From Prorocentrum cordatum (Eukaryota; Sar; Dinophyceae; Prorocentrales; Prorocentraceae), in assembly GCA_963575745.1 (NCBI GenBank), contig CAUYUJ010009435.1, positions 20,001 through 84,000 of the forward strand: a stretch of 64,000 bases of DNA, in the 5' to 3' direction. Position numbers and translations under genes: made by a program. The notes under the pieces were generated by a model that did no database searches, was not told the origin of the DNA, and worked only from the letters and a program-made list of their open reading frames with translations. Below are positions 24,543 to 36,224 of the stretch, piece by piece. How positions within the stretch are numbered: position 1 is the first letter of the stretch; each line of letters opens with the position of its first letter.

Positions 24543-24886
24543 ATGTGTTGCAGTTTTGTTGCAGTTTCATTGTGGTTTCACCAAAACTGCAACAAACCTG
24601 CAACTAAACTACAACAAAACTGCAACATATGTGTTGCAGTTTTGTTGCAGATTCATTGCGGTTTCACCAAAACTGCAACAAAACTGCAACTAAACTGCAA
24701 CACAAATGCAACATATGTGTTGCAGTTTTGTTGCAGTTTCGTTGCGGTTTCACCAAAACTGCAACAAAACTGCAACTAAACTGCAACAAAACTGCAACAC
24801 ATGTGTTGCAGTTTTGTTGCAGTTTCGTTGTAGTTTCACCAAAACTGCAACAAAACTGCAACACAACTGCAACAATTGCAACACAT
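24543..24886. repeat. 86-bp satellite with internal dyad
   Basis: Four units starting ATGTGTTGCAGTTTTG at 24543, 24629, 24715 and 24801, each 86 bp (last one 84). Each unit carries TTGCAGTTTTGTTGCAG in its first half and the complement in its second half, meeting at GGTTTCACCAAAACTG, so each unit can fold on itself. Related but unordered copies extend left to about 24360. Confidence 0.92.
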
Positions 24887-24889
24887 GTT

Positions 24890-27480
24890 AGAGGCGTCTC
24901 GACGGAAAAAAACTTATCCAAAATGTTAAAAAAAAGTTAGCAAAATGTTAACTTTTCTCTGTGGTTTCGTTAAGTTGGAAACGCCTGGAAAACAAAAACT
25001 TAACATCTTTTTAAAAAGTTGTCAACTTTCCGGAAAGTTGACAAAATTGCAATAAGTTAACAAAGATAAAAAAGTTATCTTGGTCGATCTATAGGGCTCT
25101 GTGCACATGCAGGAGACAAGGAGCCGGGGCGAGCACCAGGCGCGCAATCTCAGCGGGCAGGGCGGGCCGAGTCCGCTGGATCCGTCGGTGAGGCATGCGG
25201 AGGCCACGCGCTGGGTGCACATGCGGAGGGCCTTTGTGCCCAGCCACACGAAGGCCGAGCGCTGAAAAGACGGGCGGCCACGCGTGTGCCCACCTCTCGC
25301 CAGGGATGGCCACGTCATTCAGGTCCTTGTCCTTCTCGAGGGCCGGGGGGGCACGTGAGCGATGTGCTAAGGCACCCGCCTGCCAGCCCGCGCGTGCGCG
25401 CGGCCTCCTCGTCGGAGGACGTGAACAGGCCTCACTGCCCCGTCGCGAGCTTGCATCTTCGACGCGTTTGCATGCCCGTTACCACACCCCCCCAGTGCTG
25501 GGGCTGGACTGAAGCCCTCTTAGCAGAACACCCTACCGTGTAAACGACCCAAGACCGGACCGGGCGGTCCTGTCGCTGTCGACCACCTTTTTGAGTTCGG
25601 CCACGGTCATGTCGGTGGCGCCGAAGCCCAACATGGTCTCGCCGTGACCCGTCGCGACGGGGGGGGCAGAAGGATGCCCAGGGGCGGGGCGCATGGCGAG
25701 GCCGCCTCCAGACTACTGCTCCTCCAGCCTCTCCTGACCTTCAGCGGACCTCGCTCCTCGATCCTCGCACCCCCTCATCATCGTCCTCGTCCACGTCGTC
25801 GTCGTCGTCCTCTTCCTCTTCCTCCTCCTCTCCCTCATCCTCCTCCTCGCTCGAACCAACTTGCTCCTCAAAGCTCCTCACACCTCCTCCTCCTCCTCCT
25901 CCTCCTCCTCCTCCTCCTCCTCCTCCTCCTCCTCCGCCTCGATCCTCGAGCCATGCTCTCCTTCGTCCCCTCATCGATTGAAGGAGGACGATTCGGACGA
26001 TGGGGGGGGGACTGGCTGGCTCAGGGGGGGAAACCTGGACGCGAGATCGGCGATGCATCGCCGACAGATCGGCGACAGGCCCTCGATAGCACAACCTCAC
26101 GTGATTCCTGGGCGGTTTGGGGCACCCCGACTCCCCCTCCTCCTCCCCATCCTCGCCCCCCCTTCCACCGCTTCGATCCTCGAAGCTCGTCGAACCTCCT
26201 CCTCCTCGATCCTCGAGCCCTTCTCTGCCTTCTCAAAGAGAATAGAAAAAGGTACGATGGTGCTGCTCCCTGAAGTATCGCAGGGTGCGCTCCGCCCACA
26301 GGATTCCGCGACGAATACCGCCGTGGCGACGAGGGCTCTCCAGGACCAGCAGCGGCATCTGGAGAAATTGAAGCCCGGCCCCGTGGGCCAACGGCGTGCA
26401 AGATCTCTGGCAAGAGGTTCCGAATGATTATGTACAACCGATTGCTAGATCGCCCGCGTGGGGCGGCCCCTGGGCCCCTGGACACGAAGAACCCCGGACT
26501 CAGTCTGTGCGTAGCGCCAGACTGGGACTCAGAGACGATTGTCGGTCTGGGCGCGGCCTTCACAGCCCCCAGGGGAGCGCTCCGGGAGCGCTCCGCGGGG
26601 GCCTTGCTGGGAGAGCCCCAGAGAGGCCGACACGGTCCAAGAGCATCCCCAAATATGCACAAAATATGGTCTCTCCACGGTCCAAAAAAGTAGAATCCCA
26701 CCAGCCCTCTGAGCGCGGGCGTCTTCCTGCATCTGCACCACAGCGACCGCGCTCCAAAAACTGTGGGGCGGCGGTGTCTGCCCCCCCCCCCCGGGGGCGT
26801 TCACTGACTCGACGCATTATGTAAACGGAAGCTTTCGGAGCTCCGCGCGGTCGGCGCTGGGAGCGCCGCCGAGGGGGTCCAACACAGATTTTCGAGATAC
26901 CCACCGGACCTCCGAGCGTTTACGCTCGTGCTTCTGTCTCCACCGAGCATTGGTGTGTACTTTCCGCCCCTGATCCTCCCCCTCCTCCCGCCGTCGTTCC
27001 CGACCCGTCGCCACGCACTTCGACGCGCGCCCTGCCACCCCACTCTTTTCTCGGCTGCCTCCCAGGGAACGGAGGGAACCAAGTCATACCAGACCACCGC
27101 TGGGGGAGTCCAGCGCAGATCCGGGAAGTCCGCGTGCAACCCCGAATCTGAATGTCCATGCTGTTCGTTCACCTTCAAATATCGGTATGTGCCCATCTGA
27201 TAAAGGGTACAGATGCTGGGGGGCCGGCTCAGGAAGGGAAGCATTGACTTGCAACCAGCATCCCCGATGGATTGGCGACAGGCCCTCGATAGCGAAACCG
27301 CACGTTCCTGGGCGGGGTGTGCTATCAAGCAACCATCGGCGATCCATGGGCGATTCGGGGTCGATACGCTCCCAACTGAGCCTGCGTCCCCTCCTGAAGT
27401 TGCCCCTGATCTGATCCCATCACTCCCCCCTCCTCCATCCCCCGCCGCACCCATAGCGTGCCAGCGGGCGTCGTGGGACG
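24890..27480. other. Gene-poor stretch with dispersed repeat fragments
   Basis: A T-rich segment with TTAACTTTTC motifs (24.9-25.08 kb) is followed by GC-rich DNA. A CTC microsatellite lies near 25880-25940. Fragments near 26040-26110 and 27255-27400, both with GGCGACAGGCCCTCGATAGC, recur near 38.9 kb. The segment near 26365-26500 belongs to the repeat seen at 41.2 and 57.35 kb. No exon is supported. Confidence 0.5.
25880..25937. repeat. CTC microsatellite
   Basis: Uninterrupted CTC/TCC triplets ending in a CCGCCTCGATCCTCGAG segment. Confidence 0.85.
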
Positions 27481-28300
27481 GTCAGGGTGATCAGTCGCGT
27501 TGACAAAATTGCGGTCCACGTGTGTCTCTTCCCCTTTGTCGACGGGCGCGTCCGCAACGGGCTGGCCATCGCCCTGCTGCAGTACATGCTCACCGACCTC
27601 GGCAACGCCATCGCCACCGACCATGTGCTCCGGAACTCGCATGACCAGTCGTTCTTCATCATCGTGTGTCGGCCGGCGTCCGCTGCCAGCACTCCTCACG
27701 GTGCGGCTGGTGGTGACCATACTGGCAGCACAGGTGCCGTTCATCGTGGTAGTGGAGGTGCCGAGCTTCGAGGAGATGTCAGAGCCGCTCATGATGGAGT
27801 GGTCGACTATCGTGGAGGAGCCGGCTCACGAGATGAAAGCTTCGTGGCGTTGCTGATGCTGGAGCTGCAGGCGAAGTTCCTGCTGCGCTGGGTGGATCTG
27901 GCCGTCAGCCTGACGATGCCGATGCGATGGTGTTCGTGTCGAGGGACGTGCCGTTCTGCGTGGCGGTACCGGAGGCGCCCATCGGAGGAGTGCCGCCCGA
28001 GGTGCTCGAGGTCTTCCTGTTCTTCCTTCTCCTGCCGCGCCCGGTCGTCAGTCGGCGGAGGCTGGTCGACATCGCGGGGGTGCCGATCTGCCTGGCGGTG
28101 ATGGTGCATTGGTCCACCGTGGGGAACTTCCTGGTCTTCCAGGGCATGCGGGCCTTCCGTGCGGAGTCGATGATCGTGCTGATGACCTCACTGGAGATGG
28201 TGATCGCCCTCCTGGAGCTCACGCCACTGTTCCTGCCGGTGCTGACCTTTCTGGTGGCGGCGATCTTTCCGTCCACGAGTGAGCGCCCGCCATCGTCATG
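27480..28300. other. Coding-like region, broken frame, orientation unclear
   Basis: Moderate-GC DNA without simple repeats and with clear three-base periodicity. On the plus strand C/G dominate third positions, giving GRVRNGLAIALLQYMLTDL then, after frame changes, hydrophobic stretches such as VLEVFLFFLLLP and FLPVLTFLVAAIF. On the minus strand the same DNA gives charged or Ser/Thr-rich peptides. At least three frame changes are needed in either direction. It may be a decayed gene or retroelement fragment; no family is recognised. Confidence 0.3.
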
Positions 28301-28760
28301 CGCTGCCCAGCGGCGGTCGGGTTCGGCTCCAAACGCAGGTGTTATTTTTGTAGCCGCCGTTCCTGTGGCTCGCGGGGTTTATCGGCCTCGGATTCCCTCG
28401 ACGTGCCGCGGTGACAGATCACTGAGTAGAGCCGTTGCGCTATACACAATCCATGGTCCTGCCCCCCCTCATGCAGATGCCATCGGGCCTCCCCTCTCCC
28501 TGCGCGATGGGCCCCACCCTGTTGGCGTGACGTGATGGGGTCTTCCCCTGTGGGCGTGCGGTGGTATGGGGTCCAGCCCTCCCCCCCCATCAGGGAGAAG
28601 GAGGAGGAGGACGACGGTATCAGCGTCGGCATCGGCATCGACGTCGCCGTCGTCATCGTCGTCGTCGTCGTCCGTCGTCGCCGTGGTCGTCCGTCGTCGT
28701 CGTCGTCGTGCCCCCCCCATCGCATCTGGGGAGGGGGGCCCGAGGGACCCTGAGACCTAT

Positions 28761-28843
28761 CCCATATGGGGGGGGGCCCGTGGGAAAGGAGCCCTGGATC
28801 ATAGATGATCCTGGGTCGAGGGTTCACAGCCCCCCCATATGGG
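28761..28843. repeat. Inverted repeat centred on GGATCATAGATGATCC
   Basis: A perfect 16-bp palindromic core at 28796-28811 is flanked by the pair CCCATATGGGGGGG (left) and CCCCCCCATATGGG (right). It is probably a small foldback element. Confidence 0.6.
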
Positions 28844-28899
28844 ATTGGCCCCAGGTTTCCACAGGCCTTCCCCAGATGGTATGGGGGTGGAGGCAACGA

Positions 28900-29045
28900 C
28901 GGCGACGGCTACGGTGTTAGCGACGACGACGACGACGGCTACGGCGTTAGAGGCACCGACGACGACGACGGCTACGGCGTTGGCGACGAAGACGAGGACG
29001 ACGACGACGACGACGAGGACGACGGCGACGGCGACGGCGACGGCA

Positions 29046-29081
<36 letters not shown>

Positions 29082-29115
29082 CGACGGCGACGGCGACGGC
29101 GACGGCGATGGCAAC
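28900..29115. repeat. GAC/GGC trinucleotide-hexanucleotide repeat
   Basis: GACGAC passing into GGCGAC units. Frames give poly-Asp/Gly or poly-Arg peptides only. Confidence 0.85.
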
Positions 29116-29556
29116 GGCGCCAGCGCTGGCGACGGTAAGGCAGCACCACCCCGCCCACAAGGGGAGTGGCAGAGGCACCCCCCTCCACCACTCCACGCCG
29201 TCAGGGCCACGACCACGGGGGGGGGGCGCAATCCTAATCGCGAGGCCTTCGTGAGATTCGTTTGCGTAATTACCCCTCCAGCGGGAGGGGGGGGTGACGA
29301 TCCCATTAGCGTTGGGGGGGGGCGGAGTCCTGGATCATGCATTGACAGCTTTACGAGGGCACTTGTCCCCAAGTACTAGCCCCGTCCAAGCCGAGGAAAG
29401 TCTCGGGGCCGCCTGGTCGGATGACGTTTTTCATCGCTTCGCGATAGGGTCACTCCATTCCACCACTCCCTCTCGGAGGAAGGCAAAATCAGACAATGGG
29501 GGCTCCCCCGCCCGGACCCCAAATCCGCAAAGATGGTCCCCGGACCCCTCGTGGGG

Positions 29557-31268
29557 TAAGTCGGGTCTGTCCTCCTACAGGGGATCTTGGACGAAATATA
29601 AAAAACAAAAATTATCCTGGCGAAGGACCCAACCATGTGCAGCTGTGCGTACCGCAAAAGTGAATATCTTAATCGGCAACGATCCCTAAGGGGCCACGAA
29701 ACCAATGAGGGCTGTGCAAGGGCCCTCGGTGGAGCTCCCCGTGGGGCCACGAAACGTGCAAGGGGTGTGCCGACATTGGTGCTGTGGGCGCATTGGAACG
29801 CAGCCACTGGGGCCTTCGGTGGGGCTCCCTGTGGGGCCACGAAACGTGCATGGGGTGTGCCGCAATGAGTGCGGTGGGCGCAATCGAACGCAGCCACAGG
29901 GGCCGTCGATGGGGCTCCCCGTGGGGCCACGGAACGTGTGAGGGGAGTGCCGAAATGAGCGCGGTGGGCGCATGTGAACGCATCCACTGGGGCCTTCTGT
30001 GGGGCTCCCTGTGGCGCCACGAAACGTGCAAGGGATGTGCCGAAATGGGTGCGGTGGGCGCATGCGAACGCAGCCATTGGGGCCTTCGGTGGAGCTCCCT
30101 ATGGGGCCACGAAAAATGTGAGGAGTGTACCGACATGGGTCAATGGGCGCATGCGAACGCAGCCCATTGTGGCCTTCGGTGGAGCTCCGTGGGGCCACGA
30201 AACGTGTGAGGGGTGTCCCGAAATGGATGCGGTGGGCGCATGTGAACGCAGCCACTGGGGCCGTCGATGGGGCTCCCTGTGGGGCCACGGAAAGTGTGAC
30301 GGGTGTGCCGAAGTGGGTGCGGTGGGCGCATGCGAACGCAGCCAACGGGGCCTTCGGTGGAGCTCCCTGTGGGGCCACGAAACGTGTGAGGGGTGTGCCG
30401 AAATGGGTGCGGTGGGCGCATTGGAACGCAGCAGCCACTGGGGCCTTCGGTGGACGAAACGTGTGAGGGGTGTGCCGAAATGGGTGCGGTGGGCGCATGC
30501 GAACGCAGCCAACGGGGCCTTCGGTGGAGCTCCCTGTGGGGCCACGAATCGTGTGAGGGGTGTGCCAAACTGGGTGCGGTGGGCGCATGCGAACGCAGCC
30601 ACAGAGCCCTTCGGTGGGGTTGTCTGTGGGGCCACGAAACGTGTGAGGGGTATGCCGAAGTGGGTGCGGTGGGCGCATGCGAACGCAGCCAACGGGGCCT
30701 TCGGAGGGGTTCCCTGTGGGCCACGACACTTGTGAGAGGTGTGCCGAAATGGGTCAGTGGGTGCATGAGATCGCAGCCACTGGGGCCTTCGGTGGAGCTC
30801 CCTGTGGGGCCACGAAACGTGTGAGAAGTGTACCGACATGGGTGCAGTGGGCGCATGCGAACGCAGCCCATTGTGGCCTTCGGTGGAGCACCATGTGGGG
30901 CCACGAAACGTGTGAGAGGTGTGCCGAAATGGATGCGGTGGGCGCAATCGAACGCAGCCACCGGGGCCTTCGGTGGAGCTCCCTGTGGGGCCACGAAACG
31001 TGTGAGGGGTGTCCCGAACTAATGATGACGGTGATGATGATGGTGACGGTGATGCTGATGATGGGGCTGCTGATGATGAGGAGAGGGAGGGGGGGGGCAG
31101 CGGGAGGAAGGACGCGGGCGCTGTCTGCTCAAAACGAGGACCCAACACCACAGGATGGTTGGGAATTGCACCAAAATGATCAACAAAATATGAAGAAAAA
31201 ACAAACGTTCCCAGACTATGTGTTTACTATGTTTGAATTCTCCGCCTGCAGAGGGACAGACCCGACTT
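29557..31268. mobile_element. Inverted-repeat-bounded element carrying the 90-bp satellite
   Basis: The left boundary reads AAGTCGGGTCTGTCCTCC then TACAGG. The right boundary, on the opposite strand, reads AAGTCGGGTCTGTCCCTC then TGCAGG. Nearly all internal DNA is the 90-bp array plus a GATGAT-rich segment. No target duplication was found. A related inverted pair without the array sits at about 47420-47580, next to the second satellite locus. Confidence 0.45.
29691..31017. repeat. 90-bp satellite array
   Basis: Anchor GGGCCACGAAA recurs at 29691, 29744, 29834, 29924, 30014, 30104, 30192, 30282, 30372, 30539, 30629, 30718, 30807, 30898 and 30988, so the period is 90 bp with small indels. Units contain GGGGCCTTCGGTGGAGCTCC and GGTGGGCGCATGCGAACGC. 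Because 90 is divisible by 3 and the unit lacks stops in several frames, ORFs over 340 codons arise on both strands without being genes. Confidence 0.95.
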
Positions 31269-31500
31269 AATCCTGAGGTCCATCCTGACCTGTTCTTCGC
31301 GGCGGATCCAACCGTGGCGGCGAGAAGCTCCCAGGAGGCCCAACGAGGACGAAAAACTGTCCCGGACTATTTGTTTACTATGTTTGAGTTCTCCTTCTGT
31401 AGAGGGACAGGCCCGACTTACTCCTGGGGTCCCTCCTGACCTGCTCCTCGCCGGCGGGTCCCGCGGTGGCGGCGAGGAGCTCCCGGGAGGCCCCGCGAGG
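31200..31500. repeat. Tandem duplication, ~150-bp unit
   Basis: Two consecutive copies of a unit containing TTTACTATGTTTGA, TCTCC, GAGGGACAG and CCCGACTTA followed by GTGGCGGCGAGAAGCTCCC. A third relative lies at about 47520-47580. Confidence 0.75.
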
Positions 31501-31859
31501 ACGCAAACCCGTTCGGGAGGCGGGCCGCCGTTGTCTCGGCTGGGGCTCCTCCGATCCGCCCTCCTTAGGGGGCAAACAAACTTACCTCGCTTTTGACCAC
31601 CCTCGCTTCCAAGAGATACCAAGCGATGCCAAACTACGGCCTGTACTGGTCAGGCCGCTTGACGAGGAGGCGCGTGGTATGACTTGGTTTTGCCTGGAAG
31701 CGAAAGCGGGGTAGGTCATTCACGCTCTGAGACCTGTCCTCCTCCCCCCCCTCATCCCCCGCGTGGGCGTTCTTGACGCTGGGTCTTCATAGTTGGCCGA
31801 AGGGGGGGGGGGGGAGGGGGGGGAGGAGTGGTCGGGGCAGATGCTTCTGAAGGGGCCCC

Positions 31860-32009
31860 AGGACACACAAATAAATACGCACACGTAAAAAGATGCCCCA
31901 TATTTTCCCCTATCTTCTGGGTTTCTGTCTTCCCCCCACTTCCCATATTTTCCCATATTTTCGGGGGAATCGAGGACTAATTGTGTCTGTGTGTTTCTTT
32001 TCCTCCTGA
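31860..32009 (+). repeat. ~150-bp AT-rich interspersed repeat, copy 1
   Basis: Starts GGACACACAAATAAATAC, contains CCCATATTTTCCC repeats and GGGTTTCTGTCTTCCCC, and ends TTGTGTCTGTGTGTTTC then TCCTCCTGA. Sharp ends against GC-rich flanks. Confidence 0.85.
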
Positions 32010-33560
32010 ATCCCTCACGTGAGCGTTCTTGACTCTGGGTTTTCATAGTTGGCCGAAGGGGAGGGGAGGGGGGGGGAGGGGTCTCGGCAGATGCTTAGCT
32101 GATCTGCTGTTGGCAGTCGCGCAGGGAGTCTGGGGGGAAGGGTCCTGACCAGTCGCCGGAAGCAGCCAGAAACAGCAGCCAGAATCTGGTCTGCTCTATG
32201 GGTTGAGGGGAGGGGTGAGGAGAGGCCCCGGGCCCGCGTCGATCGGCGAAAAACAGCTACGGCTGGCATTGGGAAGACAGCGTGCATCATCGATCTCCGA
32301 AAAGCATGCTGTCCCTGTGACGCGATCCCCCGCGAGGGCCCCCTGCGTGCGCGCTACATCCCCCTGCCAGGGCTTCTTCGGCGCGCGCTATCTCCCCAAG
32401 GTGAGGGATAGAGCGTGTCATAAGCGGGGCGGTCGCCACCACCCCAGACCCCGGAAGTCATGGTTTGTTCACTACGTCGGCCAACAGAGGCCTGTTCCCC
32501 AGGACGGTCCCCAGGCCTGGTCAGGGCCACTGGAGACCGAATAGATGGGAACCCCGTCCGTCTTGAATGTTTGAGAACTCGAGGGGGTCTTGGGCGCACG
32601 CTATCTCTCCAACGCCCACCGTAATTACGTACCTCTCCACCCCTCCCCGATCCCCTGATCCCCGATGCTCCCCCCGTTCTCTCGGGGCGCCGACGGCTTT
32701 CCGGCCGCGGCCAGCCGACCCCACAATGCCCGATGCGACCCCACGAAACCCGAAATCCCCCGATCTCCCGATCCCCCGATCCCCCATGCTCAGACGAAGC
32801 CCGGACGAGGATAAATTCGGCTGAGGATAAATCGAGAATCTCTGAGATGCAGCGGCTCTGGAGGTTGCATCGGGCGCCGCGACCTTCTCAGAACGTTCAT
32901 GGACTCTCTGAGAGCGTTTCGGAACGCTCTGGAAAGGATTATCCTCCTTCTAGCCCCGCCCGTGATTTGAGCAGGGACCGACCGTCCCGGCATTCCTGTA
33001 GTCCTACCACGAAATGTTCTTAGAACCCAGAAATGTTTGAAGAACCAAAACAATGTTCTTAGAACAGAAACCCGATGTGATGAAACAAGACACTCCCAGC
33101 CAGAAATGTTCTAAGAACATGTCGTGGGAACCGCAAAAGGTTCTTGGAACATTATTTGGCAGGGCTATAGGCGAGCCAAGACGCTTCGCCTCTGCTTGAG
33201 ATGCCCCCCCCTTCGTCGTTTCGGGGCGACAGCGGCCGGCCGGCCCGCGGCAACTGGCCGACCCCACGATGCCCGAGGCGATCCCACGATCCCCCGAGAT
33301 CCTCCGAAATCCCCCGAAGTCCCGATCCTCCAGTTCTTTGCGGCGCGCGTCGAGCGTTGGCGTGACTGGGTTTAGTGGAACCCGGTTTAGTGATGCGTAC
33401 TGTGGGGCGCCTCCCCCGTCCCATTCCACTAACTGGAATTGCCGTAGCCCGCAAAGCATCACATACGGCAGACCTAGTTTAGTGATTCCAATCATATGTT
33501 GGGCTTCGGGGGCCAATCACTAACCGGCTCCCCTTAACCGAGGTCCTGGCTATACCCGAG
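32010..33560. other. Repeat-fragment region without a gene
   Basis: It contains a ~130-bp segment at 32822-32955 that recurs at 35388-35515 (both with TCTCTGAGAT and AGAGCGTTTCGGAACGCTC-like text), a segment at 33005-33160 with TGTTCTTAGAAC repeats that has a diverged relative at 60690-60880, and a pair of inverted GGTTTAGTGA/TCACTAACC blocks at 33365-33530. No exon was recognised. Confidence 0.45.
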
Positions 33561-33569
33561 AGGAGGTCA

Positions 33570-33691
33570 GGGGGAGGGGGAAGGCTTCTTACAAGGAGGC
33601 TGCTTCGTAGAAGGCGCGGGCCTCGTCTATAGATAGAAGGCCCGCGCCTTCTAAGAAGCAGCCTCCTTCTAAGAACCCTTCCCCCTCCCCC
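33570..33691. repeat. Near-perfect hairpin with 54-bp arms
   Basis: Left arm 33570-33623 and right arm 33638-33691 pair with three mismatches across a 14-nt loop (CGTCTATAGATAGA). The arms include GGAGGCTGCTTC and TAGAAGGCGCGGGCCT. Confidence 0.9.
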
Positions 33692-34251
33692 TACCCCTCT
33701 CTGCGCGTGGCCGAAATTCCACGATCCCCCGAAATCTCACGATTCCACGAACCCGAGACTCCCGAAATCATAATTTGTTCATAGCGTCCGCCTCTATAGA
33801 AGTCTCGATGCATGCCCCGGGGCTGATTTCTCCTTCTGAGCCGTTTGTGATGGCCCGAGGCTGAAAATAATGAAGAACCTCCCGTCGTGGTTTTTCATGA
33901 CTCGAGGCGGTCTGGGTCCAACGATCCCCGCTGCTCCCTCAAATCTGACGTGCAATAAAACTGCAGCATCGCAAAGAAAATTACCGCCAGAGCCCGTGAC
34001 CCCATACTTCTGCGCCACTCTTCGAGCCCGATCGATCTATGAGGGCCCTGGGGCCCGAAACGGGGCAGAAACTCCCGCTGTGAAAAAAACGCAACGCCAG
34101 GATCTCTCAAGGCTGCCGGGGAAGCGGCACCGAAGCCCGCGCGAGTGGGAAACCAGAAGCCGCATCGACTCGGAACGTCGGATCGGTGGAAATCCGATCG
34201 AACCGAGCCGGAGGAGTCACAACTGGACCCGGCCGCTGCTAAAGGGAAATT

Positions 34252-34402
34252 AGGACACACAAATAAATACACACAAATAAAAATAGTCCCCATATTTTCT
34301 CATATTTTCTGGGTTTTTGTCTTCCCCCCCAATTCCCATATTTTCCCATATTTTCTGGGGAATCGAGGATTAATTGTGTCTGTGTGGTTCTTTCCCTCCT
34401 GA
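34252..34402 (+). repeat. ~150-bp AT-rich interspersed repeat, copy 2
   Basis: Same family and orientation as 31860-32009: starts AGGACACACAAATAAATAC and ends GTGTGGTTCTTTCCCTCCTGA-like text. Confidence 0.85.
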
Positions 34403-34605
34403 CCCGGCCGCTGCTGCCGCCGCTGCTCGTCGTCGTCGTCTGGGGGCGCCGCCGGCCGGCCCGCCGGCGCCTCGGCGTCGCGCGCCTCCTTCGCCTATAG
34501 GGGGCTGCCGAGCGGCGAGGCGCGCGCGCGGCCGCGCGCCAGCCGGCGAGGCGCGGCCCCCGCGCGTGAGCTCGTTGATGCCCAGGAGCAGTCTGAAGGG
34601 AAACT

Positions 34606-34756
34606 GGGACACACAAATAAATACACACAAATAAAAAGATTCCCCATATTTTCCCCTATTTTCTGGGTTTTTGTCTTCCCCACCACTTCCCATAGTTTCC
34701 CATATTTTCGGGGAAATCGACGATTAATTGTGTCTGTGTGTTTCTTTCCCTCCTGA
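34606..34756 (+). repeat. ~150-bp AT-rich interspersed repeat, copy 3
   Basis: Same family, only about 200 bp downstream of copy 2 and separated from it by a GC-rich spacer. Starts GGGACACACAAATAAATAC. Confidence 0.85.
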
Positions 34757-34826
34757 GAGCAGTCGGCAGTCGGGGCCCGAGAGAGGCACCCAGAAGAGAG
34801 AGAGAGAGGCCGCAGTTCCTGGGGGA

Positions 34827-34991
34827 TGGGCGGGACCCCCCTGTAGTGAAAAGCGTGGCTCGGCGGAGACGACCCCGGGCCCGAGCCTGGCGGGCGCAGG
34901 CCTGGAGGATGACGGCCGCGGCGCCCTCTCTCGAGAACCGAGGACGGACAATTCACTCATCGACGTGTCAGGGCGGGGGCTCTGTTCACTC
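34827..34991 (+). repeat. ~165-bp interspersed repeat, copy 1
   Basis: Shares ACGGCCGCGGCGCCCTCTC, CGAGAACCGA, GGACAATTCACT and CATCGACGTGTCAGGG with the copies at 43352-43511 and 63672-63829. Ends are imperfectly inverted. Confidence 0.65.
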
Positions 34992-36045
34992 CCCCGAAAC
35001 TAAGCAGGGCCACGCCCCCCCAGAAGCCTCAGAGCTGCCTCCAGGAGGACCCCGAAAGGCCTCGACGAGATCCCAACGACCATGCAAGAGGCCTCAGACC
35101 CACAACCTAGGTGCGGTGGCGGGATTGGCCGAAGGCAATGAGACACCAAGCACAGTCAGCATCGAATCGGGAAACTGGATCGAATCAGGATGTGACACCT
35201 TGTTGGCTCCTGCGAATCGGCGCTAATCGACACAGAATCGATGGGATTCGACGCTGGCCGACGCCAATCGACGCCAAATCGGCGCTATATCATCGATTAC
35301 TAGACTCTGGTCGACGCTAATGCGCTCTAAAGACGGATCTACGAGGGTATGCAAGGCCCCCATGATTTGCTACAGAAGCGTCGGACAGGGATGAATCGGG
35401 GATCTCTGAGATCCGTCGGTTCTGGAGGATGTACTGGGCGCCGCGGCCTTCTCAGAGCATTCTGAAACGCTCTGAGAGCGTTCCAGAACGCTCTGGAAGG
35501 ACGTTGTCCCTGTCCTGGCCCGGCCTGACCTCCCATCTGGAGGGGGCAAAATCAGTCAGCATCGAGTCGACCAATCAGGTCGACTCGGAATGTGCGTCGG
35601 ATCGGGCTGCATCGGCACGCAGTCTGGATCGCATCGGATCGGCTGCGCCAGGATGCACAACAGCGCCATGCAAACCTCGGGCCGCATCGGATCGTCGGGA
35701 TTTCGGAATCGAATCGGATCGGAGCGGCTCGTACCCCGAGCGGCGCGGAGATGGGAATTGCGGACAATGCGACTACGTCGGCTACAGTCGTAACATTCTC
35801 GTTTGCACGGCAAGGTACTGTACGAACCTCTCCAACCTGGACATCGTCGAATGCTCCATCGGTCACTATGGCTTGATTCCTGCCTTTGATCGCTTGCCTG
35901 ACGCGGTGCTGCGTGCGTTCGCTGCAACGCTTGGCCAAAGATGCTGCCGCATCTGGTAATCATGAGGGGTCTCGGATCTTCCGAATGGGCTGACGCCGCA
36001 AAGAGGGTTCGTGTCTCGTGTTTCGTTTCATTCGTGGAGGTTTGG
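34992..36045. other. No gene called; weak minus-strand coding signal
   Basis: It contains GAATCG-rich segments and the repeat at 35388-35515. At 35938-35740 the minus strand reads QAIKGRNQAIVTDGAFDDV and VTTVADVVAL, which looks protein-like, but no start, splice sites or homology could be recognised. Confidence 0.3.
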
Positions 36046-36050
36046 TCGTA

Positions 36051-36224
36051 TTGGGCGTGGCTTAATGGGGGGTCATAGATGGGGGAGTCGGAAACGGTCC
36101 CCTTTCCTGCCCTTTTCGGGCCCCTCCGGAGCCCCAGGGGGCTCGTTTCGGTACCGTTTGGGTACCTTTTCGGACCACCCTCGCCACCCCCCCATGTATG
36201 ACCCCCCCATTGCGCGACGCCCAA
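36051..36224. mobile_element. MITE with 5-bp target duplication, copy 1
   Basis: A 174-bp element whose ends are TTGGGCGTGGCTTAATGGGG and, on the opposite strand, TTGGGCGTCGCGCAATGGGG. It is flanked by TCGTA on both sides (36046-36050 and 36225-36229). The body is closely similar to 43649-43823. Confidence 0.92.

Noticed and set aside
29686-31151. ORFs of 250-350 codons on both strands
   Set aside because: They run through the 90-bp satellite, whose period is a multiple of 3, so a stop-free unit stays open indefinitely. The peptides are 30-residue repeats without protein character.
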